A stretch of 64,000 nt of DNA. Origin: Dichomitus squalens LYAD-421 SS1. Taxonomy: Eukaryota; Basidiomycota; Agaricomycetes; Polyporales; Polyporaceae. The position numbers and the translations under genes were made by a program. Below, in pieces: positions 56,039 through 64,000 of the stretch (position 1 is the stretch's first letter; each line of letters opens with the position of its first letter). The stretch covers positions 730,718 to 794,717 of the forward strand of contig NW_006766888.1 of NCBI RefSeq assembly GCF_000275845.1, written 5' to 3'. The notes beneath the pieces were generated by a model. It did not search any database. It worked only from the letters and a program-made list of their open reading frames with translations, and was not told the origin of the DNA.

Positions 56039-56716
56039 TAGTGCTATTTCTCCGCGGGATGAGGAGAGCGTATGGGCATTTTCGCAAATATGGCGAAGGT
56101 TAGGCAATGTCACGAAGTTAACATGACAGCAGGCATACTGTGCTAGCATGCAGCAAGGCTGAAGAACTACAGGCATAGGCGGCGCTATCTGACAATTTGG
56201 TGGCCTTTCCTCAACAGGACAGCTCTGATGAGTACTTGTTACCGCCAATGATCAATTTGGTAGGTCTGATGCAACTTCTGGATCCAAATATGTGGGCGCT
56301 ACGCCGCCCAGTTAGCGATAGTCCCAGTAAGTGTAGTACATCTCTTTCGTCCTTCCGGAACGACGCAACCTGGACTCATTGTACCACAGGAAGTCCGATG
56401 AGCGTCGTTTAAGGTTTCATTTACAGCTCCGCCAGCGTGTCGAATCCGCAACCCCTCCTTCAGTTACCACAAGGGGCTCACCTTTCCCGCCCCGTATGGT
56501 GTTTCCAGCAGCGAGGGCATATGTACCTGTGAAAGGGTATGGTGGAAATAGGGGATGACGTGAAACGAGATAACAGAGTATCTGGATGGTCATCCGCCGA
56601 CGTCGAGCAGTGAGTGATTGTGTTCGCCTCGTATAAATGCGGGGACAGCCCTAGTGCATGAGCCCGGCAATATCACCTCTTCAGCGCTGCCTTTTTCACA
56701 CCACGACCTGCAGACA

Positions 56717-58101
56717 ATGCCACCAACCGTTTCCGGTGAACAAAACCTCGATCAGGTCCCACTCGAAACTGCAAATATGGTTGGGACAATTCTGGCCAAT
56801 TTTACCTACGGTATGAACCCCGGAGTTCACCTGTTTGGCGCGACTCACTTTCAATCTCCTGACGCAGGGACTCAATTCGTCCTCTTTATATGGCTTGTGC
56901 GACTCCACTTCTTTCCTTATCCCTCCAGAATGGGTGGGATCCCGCCTACGCCGCACTTGGGCTTGTTGGCATATGCCACTGTACTCTTCCTGCTTGCAAC
57001 CGTCGGGTATTGCCTCCAGACTTGGCTCAACCACAGAGCGTTCATCATCCACCGAAATGCTGATGGGGGCCCATACACGTACATTCTGTCTACTTCGAGG
57101 GATGCCCCAAGTCTCGCTACGGTAGCAATGTAAGCACTCGCACATATATGCGACACTTCGTAGCTGACACAAGTTTCAGTTACGTGGTCCTCAATTGGTG
57201 TGCGGATGGCATGCTGGTACGTATCCACACGTAACGTGTCGTCTTTCATCTAATTGAGCACTCTTTCAGCTGTATCGCTTTTGCTGCATCTTCTCGTCCT
57301 CGATATGGGCGAATCTCATGAGTGCCGCGATGTTGGTTTCTCTGATCGGTATGTCTTCGCGAATTTCTTGACCTGCTCAAGCTTTATGACGCATTCCCTA
57401 GTCGTCGGATCCCTCTGCGTTCCCAACATCAGCCAACTTGTGGACAACCTATGGACCAATACGACCACAATTCCTTCTCTGGCTTATCTGACCTTGTCGC
57501 TGTCCATCAACGTCGTTCTCTCTGTCGCGATCATTGTCCGACTGTGCCTGTATAGGCGTCAGACTTTCAGCAGCCGCGTTGCTCACATGTACGATTCTGT
57601 CGTCACCATGATCATAGAAAGTGCACTACCCTATGGGATCGTCGCTCTCTTGACCATTGTGGCGTGTGGAACAAGCACCCCGATGCAGAACGCGCTATTA
57701 CCAATGTTAGGCCAGTTGCAGGTCAGTGTACATCATGTCAGCCTCGAGTTCGACCCAGGCACTAATGAGTCTGGCTATAGGCTATACCTCCGCTAGTGAT
57801 CATGATCCGCGTGAAGGATTATCGAATCTCACGGGACCTAGCCTTTACTTCCACGACCATACAGTTCGCCTCACCTACTGCGACCTACGAAAGGCCCTCA
57901 TTGGATGACAAAGGAAGTCTTCCTCCTTATCCCAGGTCATGCTTAGTGTCGTCACGATCGTCGGTGACGAGCCAAAAGAGACCATGGGACTTGACATCCG
58001 AGTCTTCCAGTCATCGTCTCTCCGATTTCCAGCCGGATTTCCCGAGACCAGTCTGCCCTAGTTGCGGGCTGGACATGGCCATCGGGGAAGATAAGAGGTG
58101 A
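56717..58101 (+). CDS. Basidiomycete seven-helix membrane protein (second member)
   Basis: The ATG at 56717 starts MPPTVSGEQNLDQVPLETAN. Helices lie in TQFVLFIWLVRLHFF, LGLLAYATVLFLLATVGYCLQ, YVVLNWCADGML, WANLMSAAMLVSLIG, LTLSLSINVVLSVAIIVRLC, MIIESALPYGIVALLTIVA and LQAIPPLVIMIRV, then a cytosolic Ser/Pro-rich tail ending CGLDMAIGEDKR. At least five introns interrupt the frame. Order of helices and the Q-A/G-I-x-P...IRV end match the protein at 41783-43375, so both belong to one mushroom family. No function is known; a receptor-like topology is all that can be inferred. Confidence 0.75.
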
Positions 58102-58606
58102 AGATGGAAACCCACGACCTCTCGTATCCTCAAGCCCGCGGTCTCTCGACCCCGCTTAGATCCAAGAAGGCTGCGTCGACCTGCGTCTTCCTTTCGGGTG
58201 TACCCAACCGCCGCAAACACGCAAACCTCTTCATCATACCCACGTCGCGCGGCACACCTGGCACTGCACAGAGTTACAGAGGAAGGCGTTCAATTCCCCA
58301 ACTGCGGAAAGGAACGGATTGGATGCGAGATATTCGCTAAATCCGCAGATATTGAGTGCACCTATAGAGGGTTTGTAGAGGGTTGGGCTGGAATCGCATT
58401 GTCGTTTGGATAGATTCTTAGTCACGTCCTGTATAGAATCCCACAAGTCCCCCAGAGATCAACATGTCGATCTAAGGCCTGCAGATTGAAGTGCCCGTTC
58501 GCCCAGTGCGGTCCAATGGGATCCGGACGGCTGTGTGCTGTGGAGAAGGCAGTCTGATACACTGGGTTCGGATGACGTACCCACAGAGCCAGACATGTGC
58601 TCGGCT

Positions 58607-58676
58607 GGGTCAGACCCGGGTCAGACCCCTCCTTGACCCAGGTCAGACCCCTTGGGGTCAGACCCTGGGTCAAGCC
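58607..58676. repeat. GGTCAGACCC repeat cluster (left)
   Basis: Four copies of GGTCAGACCC within 70 bp, ending GGGTCAAGCC. A related cluster in the same orientation lies at 59570-59640. Confidence 0.75.
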
Positions 58677-58825
58677 AAGGCGACATCAACGTCGGAGCTT
58701 CCGGGCACATGAACCGCCGGGTCGGCCGGCCGTCCGCCACTCGCTGCTCGCTGCTCGAGCTCGGGCTCGCCTTCAGCGGCCACGAACCCGCCTTCTAATT
58801 GCCAAGTTCTTGCCAGTTCCAATTT

Positions 58826-58978
58826 TTCTTTTAAACTGTCCAATGTCTCGGCCATCCATAAGCGGGGGAGTGAAACCGATGGCCTTCAGGAACGCTGCGA
58901 GAGACTTGCCACAATGGAGATGGATGCCGACCCAGAGGAGCGTGTCTGGGAAACACCTCCAAAACCAGCGAGAACTCA
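58826..58978. repeat. 153-bp exact repeat, copy 1 (left of the gap)
   Basis: Identical to 59227-59379 on the other side of the N run. Most likely the two contig ends overlap and were not merged; a genuine repeat is the alternative. Confidence 0.9.
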
Positions 58979-59226
58979 NNNNNNNNNNNNNNNNNNNNNN
59001 NNNNNNNNNNNNNNNNNNNNNNNNNNNNNNNNNNNNNNNNNNNNNNNNNNNNNNNNNNNNNNNNNNNNNNNNNNNNNNNNNNNNNNNNNNNNNNNNNNNN
59101 NNNNNNNNNNNNNNNNNNNNNNNNNNNNNNNNNNNNNNNNNNNNNNNNNNNNNNNNNNNNNNNNNNNNNNNNNNNNNNNNNNNNNNNNNNNNNNNNNNNN
59201 NNNNNNNNNNNNNNNNNNNNNNNNNN
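58979..59226. other. Assembly gap (248 N)
   Basis: A run of 248 N. Because both flanks carry the same 153 bp, the gap may be spurious. Confidence 0.98.
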
Positions 59227-59379
59227 TTCTTTTAAACTGTCCAATGTCTCGGCCATCCATAAGCGGGGGAGTGAAACCGATGGCCTTCAGGAACGCTGCG
59301 AGAGACTTGCCACAATGGAGATGGATGCCGACCCAGAGGAGCGTGTCTGGGAAACACCTCCAAAACCAGCGAGAACTCA
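59227..59379. repeat. 153-bp exact repeat, copy 2 (right of the gap)
   Basis: Base-for-base copy of 58826-58978; starts directly after the N run and continues into unique sequence. Confidence 0.9.
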
Positions 59380-59569
59380 GAGAGGTGCAAGGTGTAGCAT
59401 AGTTAGCATATCCCGTCGTCATCGTGGCATCTGAGTCTTCATCTGCCTTCGCTCGAGGTGGGCAATTTCACCCTGCAACTTGAAGGCGCCCTGCCCGCGC
59501 TCCCGGTAGTACGCGGTCGACTATTCTACGCGAGGGCCGACCATGCATCACGTGTTGACCCCTCGAAAA

Positions 59570-59640
59570 GGTCAGACCCGGGTCAGACCCCAAGTCAGAC
59601 CCCGGGGTCAAGCCGAGAGGGTCAAGGGGTCGAGTCTTGA
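59570..59640. repeat. GGTCAGACCC repeat cluster (right)
   Basis: Three copies of the GTCAGACCC unit followed by GGGGTCAAGCC, as in the left cluster, then further GGGTCA runs and an inverted TTGACCC. Confidence 0.75.
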
Positions 59641-59957
59641 CCCGCACACCTCTGCACAGAGCACCACCCAACGCGAACGACAAAGCGCCCTTTTCGAGTA
59701 GCGGTGGGAGGGGAGCTCGGCTTCGCCTCGTCGAGAAAGTAAAGCCAGCCCAGCTTCGCGCTCCAGACCGTGTATTTGACTCTTGGCCTCAGGGCTCAAC
59801 TCGCTGACAACACTTAGTTTGCCAGTATTCTCGGAATGCGGGATACGGATACAGTATACAGACTGTTCTATACTTCTGTTAACTTGTACGCCTGTTCTTG
59901 TCATCTCCGGGCCCCGTTAATCACCAAGAAAGACTATCCACGACAAACAGCCCAATT

Positions 59958-61948
59958 TTATACTAGCGGCCTGAACCTCAACTCTAAGTACCTCAGCGGA
60001 ACGTAGAACAGCCCCGCAGACGCGAAGGCGAGCTCAAATCCAATGTCGCCCGTCCGTTGCGCGATCGGCCCGACGAACCACACCTGGTCCATCGACGGGA
60101 TGATGAGCGCGCACGAGAGCAGGCACGCGCCTAGCGCAGCGAGCCCCGTCGGCAGCCGGCGCCAGTCGTTCCAGTAGTGGAGGTCGTACGAGGCGAAGTC
60201 GCCCCGCCGGATGAGGAGGTGCTCGACGAGGACGACGGCGCCGAACGCGCTCGCCCAATAGCCGATGAGCCCGAGGAAGTTGGTGAGCGTGTCGTAGAAC
60301 TTGTGCGCGCCGACTATCGAGATGGGGATAAGGCTGAGTTTTGAAGCGTCAGATCAGAAGCGTCAGCGTGCGAATCATGGGGCGTGCCAGAGATAAGGAC
60401 GTACATGGCCGTGGCAAGGATGGAGAACATGTATCGGGGAATGACAGCGAGCGGGGGGATGAAGACCTGGAAGCTCAGGCTGAAAGAGTAGAACGTCGGC
60501 GCGATGTTTGCTGTAACACTCAGAGCCATGAGCACGGTAAGGAACTTTCCGAAGTTGCCCGTCGGTTGGAGCATGGCTTCGATAAGGCCGCCAACATTGC
60601 CGTTTGCGTAGCCCTCGTTCCAGGCGGGGACGGAGGGAGCAGATAGGACCACTGCTGCTCCGAGACATTGCAGGAGGATCTGTGGAGATATGTTGAGATG
60701 GGTTGGGCTGCAGGAGAATAGACGTGACATACGATAGGGATATTGAATCCGAGATAAGAATACAAGAATATTGTCCAACTGTCGCGCATCAGGTCAGCTC
60801 CACTTCTGAAGGAATGGCGGGTGCGGCGCGTACCTGGGCACAGAAGGCGTATAATATATAGTGAAGTCGGAGCCAAGAGAGGCATACGTGATCACGAAAC
60901 CAGCAATCGTCCCGGCAAATGAAAGAATGGCCTGAGCGGTTGCAGGCTCAGCAGGAGGCGGATTGCGGATGTGCTTGCCGCCGACGCCGAGAGCGACAAG
61001 GTATACGACCAGGACTGGCACCCATGCAAGCCGTTCGTACCAGTTGAGGACTCGATAGCCGCAGAAAGAAACCTGTCCGACACGTTCAACTGACGACACG
61101 ATCTCATATAGAGTATGGTCTTACCAATAAAGATATGACAGCAACGACGACAATTCCGACGCTTCAGGATGAATTAGTCCGGACCCTCTCGGGATTGACA
61201 TATTAGGGTGCGCACCTCCAGCTTAGGCGACCATCGGTGATGCTGGCTAATGTCTGGCCGCCGAGGATACAGTTAAGGATACAGAAGCCCATCATAGAAC
61301 AACAGTTGAATACACTCGGGACGATGACACCGAAGTACCTGCAGGCTTGGCGTCAATGAATGCCTCGTCGTAGGAAGCAAGGAGGCGTACCCAAAGCTGT
61401 AACGAGCTTGACACATCTGGCGTAATCCCAGTTTTGGACCCCATGTTGATCTGACAGAACGATTAAGTCGTTGATCTGACATTGACGATACCAACTCACA
61501 GATAGGCTGGGAGAGCGCTGCACAAGAGATTGAAAAACAGTATCACTAGACACGAGTCTCGGAGACCCAGACCGAAGATTACAGGCCCCAGGGTGCCTGC
61601 TGAAAACCTACAACAACGATGTCAGCCCCTCGTTGAGAAGTGCGAGGCGGAGGGACGCACGATAAGATATTGAAGTTGGCAGACAACCAGATGAAGAAAA
61701 TTTTGCTATACTGGGTGTCTATACGTTCACGCTCGGCTACCGGGGTGATACCTTTGGGACGACATTAGTATATACGAGCTAAAGAGGCGTATATTCAATG
61801 ACGTACCTCTTGTTTCCAGTCCCCATTGCAAAGCCCTCCGCGTCCACCGGTGCGAATAGTGCCAATCACGTTGTGCGTAGGTGTAGTCGTGTACTGAAGA
61901 ACTATCCTTCTCTACGTCCGCGACCGGAAACTTATGATCGTCGGCCAT
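59958..61948 (-). CDS. NCS1-family purine-cytosine permease (FCY2-like)
   Basis: Starts MADDHKFPVADVEKDSSS, an acidic cytosolic N-terminus, then an arginine-rich block RRALQWGLETRG. Conserved blocks follow through about ten exons: IFFIWLSANFNILSFSAGTLGP, STWGPKLGLRQMCQARYSFG (the family signature near helix 2-3), CILNCILGGQ, GFVITYASLGSDFTIYY, WNEGYANGNVGGLI, TVLMALSVTANIAPTFYS and a last part IGYWASAFGAVVLVEH. Such permeases import purines and cytosine with protons at the plasma membrane. The C-terminus ends LRFRPLV at a TAA codon. No damage seen. Confidence 0.9.
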
Positions 61949-62597
61949 CCGGTAAATCGGACTGTGGCAAAGTTGTCCGGATGGGAGGATGAGCGACTTG
62001 AGTCAGGGAAGCTGAGGAGTACATATCAGACGCGGACGAATGGATAAACTCAGCCGGGGCTCCGCGGCGGAACGCAATCTCGAAAGGGCACGCACCTGTC
62101 TAATGTGAGACCTGAGCTCAAACGCCCTACTCCGCGGTCAGTACGGGAAGAAAGAGTGCATCGAGTCATGGTGAACAGGGAGGCAAAAAGTAGGATGAGG
62201 GAGACGAGCGGGAGAAGAGTTGTTGCGGGATATGGCATCAATCGACACTGGGACTGCATCTCCCGCACTGGCAGATCCTGATCGGGAAGCGCTAATCTCA
62301 AAGTAGCGGTACGTACTTACAACCTAACAGGTTGGTAGAACGAGCAGGCTTCGACACATAACATAGCGTACATGGCACAAATGTGTACGACATGGTCTGA
62401 TGAGGCTGGTGGAAGAAGGCAGGGATGTAGCAGCAATACTCGCCAGCTAAGTACATAACTCGCTATAATGACCGAGAATGGCAGGTGTGTCCCACGGGTG
62501 CAAGTACGCGCGCCTGGCTCGGACGAGCGTCGACCACTCAACGTCCCGCTCACTAGCAGCGTTGGCGACCTCACTATCCTTGCTAAACGTTATAACG
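61949..62597. promoter_or_regulatory. Divergent promoter region between permease and MOB genes
   Basis: About 650 bp between two outward-pointing start codons. No gene or named motif seen. Confidence 0.4.
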
Positions 62598-64000
62598 ATG
62601 ACGGTCGTCATCCAACGTCCGCTCAAAGGCTCTCGTATCTCTTCCTTTTATCCAGTCAAGTCATTACCTCCCCTCTCTGCCCTCGACAGCGCCTTCCAGC
62701 TGCAGGAGTACATCTCCCTCCTCATTCGCCTTGATGTGCATGACGTAGACCGGATCGTCTCTATACCGGGGAGAAGCGCAAACGACAGCCAAGACGGGGG
62801 AGATGGAAAGGAGGAAAAGGACGGCGAGAGGGATGGTAGCGCGGGCGTGAACGTTGACGAGGCATGTTGGGTGTATGAACAACTCCGGTAAGTATCCTGA
62901 TACTTCGCGTATGCGACCACTTACTAACGCGAGAATCGTCAGACGACTGGCCCAAGACCTCTCTCACCCTCTCATAACCATGCTTCAGCAAGAATGCACG
63001 CGAAGTACCTGCCCCGAGATGAAAGCTGGGGAGTGGTTGTACTTGTGTGTTGCCCACGGGAACGAGGGCGCCATGGAGGTACGCAGATGGCTTCTGCATC
63101 ACAGACGTTTTATTGATATACTCAGCACGGCCTGTAGCAATGTTGTGCCATAGACTACATCCTGCACACCCTAGACAGCGCAACCGCGCTCCTCAACTCC
63201 CCCCGCGCCTTCCCCTCTCGGTACGTCTCCCCATCCATCCCCATGCGCCATCCTAACCACAGCGCCCTCCCAGCCTCTCCGTCCCCCCCTCGTCTCACCG
63301 TCACTTCTCCTCCCTCGCCCGCCGCCTCGGCCGCATCTTCGCCCATGCCTACTTCCACCATCGCGAAGCGTTCGAGCAGGCCGAGGCCGAGTCCTCCCTC
63401 TACGCCCGCTTCCTCGCGCTCACCTCCAAGTTCGACCTCGTCCCCGCCGAGTTCCTCGTCATCCCGCCCCGCCTCTCCGCCATGGGCGACGACGGCCGCC
63501 CCGACCACGTCGAGCCCCCGCGCCTCCTCGGCGCCTCCCTCGACCCCCGCCGCGACCTCTCCGCCGGGGCGCACGGGGACCCCAACGAGTGGTCGCTGTC
63601 GGACAGGCACGTGGGCAGGGAGAGGCTGGACGACCGGTCGTCGCCTGCCCCCCCCAGCGCGCGGCGGAACGAGAGCCCGCGCAAGTTCGGGCGGAACAGG
63701 ACGGACACGATGGTGTACAGCGAGGCGTTCAGCGTCGCGGAGGAGCTCGCGAAGGGAGACCTGTCCGAGGTCGACATCGACAGGGAGATAGAGGCCGAGC
63801 GGGCGGCGGCCGCGGTCGGGGCTGATATCCCGACGTCCGCCGCTGCTGACGTTGCGACGACGGCCTCGCCCGTGGATGAGAGCTCTCCACATGGGCCGGA
63901 GGAACAGGAGGAGGAACGCGAGGAAGAGGCTAGCCAGGCGGACGTCGAGGCGCCTGTAGAGAAGGCGGAGCCTGAGCACCAAAACGAGGCCGCAGAGGAG
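62598..64000 (+). CDS. MOB-family protein, MOB4/phocein-like (runs off the right end)
   Basis: Exons 62598-62887, 62943-63078, 63138-63220 and 63274 onward join in frame. Residues include FQLQEYISLLIRLDVHDVD, the zinc-site Cys pair CTRSTCPEMKAGEWLYLC, AIDYILHTLDSATALLNS and the second ligand block GRIFAHAYFHHREAFEQ, the usual Mob C-x4-C and H-x4-H. The N-terminal FYP...L.ALDSAFQLQ style fits phocein/MOB4, a STRIPAK component, better than MOB1. The last exon continues as a long acidic, Ala/Glu-rich disordered tail still open at base 64000, so the protein is much longer than animal MOB4 (~225 aa). Confidence 0.85.

Noticed and set aside
58597..59422. Frames running through the N gap
   Set aside because: Most residues are unknown; the flanks give no coherent protein.
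63155..63982. 275-codon minus-strand frame at the right end
   Set aside because: Antisense of the acidic MOB tail; Arg/Glu-rich with no domain.

Overview
This window is genomic DNA of a filamentous basidiomycete, most likely a wood-inhabiting agaricomycete of the Polyporales type. The genes are dense and sit on both strands. Most are split by many introns of roughly 50-70 bp with GTRNGT donors and CAG/TAG acceptors, and two contain micro-exons (14 and 22 nt). Coding sequence is GC-rich and intergenic spacers are short. Several families are typical of mushrooms: a fungal APH-like kinase fold, an HsbA-type secreted protein, basidiomycete seven-helix membrane proteins, an F-box protein and an NCS1 permease. 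Exon joins were made by eye from splice signals, frame and family similarity. Bounds given for multi-exon genes run from start codon to stop codon.

Left part (1-18 kb): an F-box fragment, TFIIA small subunit (TOA2), a 547-bp non-autonomous hAT element with perfect 8-bp target duplications, an APH-fold protein, SDH4 (complex II anchor), a secreted GH89 alpha-N-acetylglucosaminidase, an FAD aromatic-type monooxygenase with an apparent frameshift, and a dienelactone hydrolase. The last two could cooperate in breaking down aromatic compounds.

Middle (18-34 kb): two tandem genes carry one and four copies of a regular cysteine module, C-x4-C-x12-C-x2-(C/H), followed by basic residues. I cannot assign this module to a named family. 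Next come a J-like coiled-coil protein, a candidate Rec114-like meiotic protein, a secreted HsbA-type protein, a gene-poor 3-kb stretch with one unexplained 410-codon ORF, and an MFS drug transporter.

Right part (34-64 kb): NF-X1-type zinc-finger protein (FAP1/NFX1), mitochondrial-type quinone reductase (ZTA1), two members of a basidiomycete seven-helix family, a siderophore N5-hydroxyornithine acetyltransferase with a palindromic GATA-factor site just upstream, a peroxisomal ABCD transporter, ribosomal protein eS12, a short unrecognised protein, a Ski8-type WD40 protein, a YAP-binding/Alf4/glomulin-like protein, an assembly gap bordered by an exact 153-bp duplication, an NCS1 purine-cytosine permease, and a MOB4/phocein-like gene that runs off the right end.

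Most of the window is housekeeping or ordinary accessory content. The points most worth following are the cysteine-module gene pair, the Rec114 candidate, the iron-type GATA site at the siderophore gene, and the hAT element.
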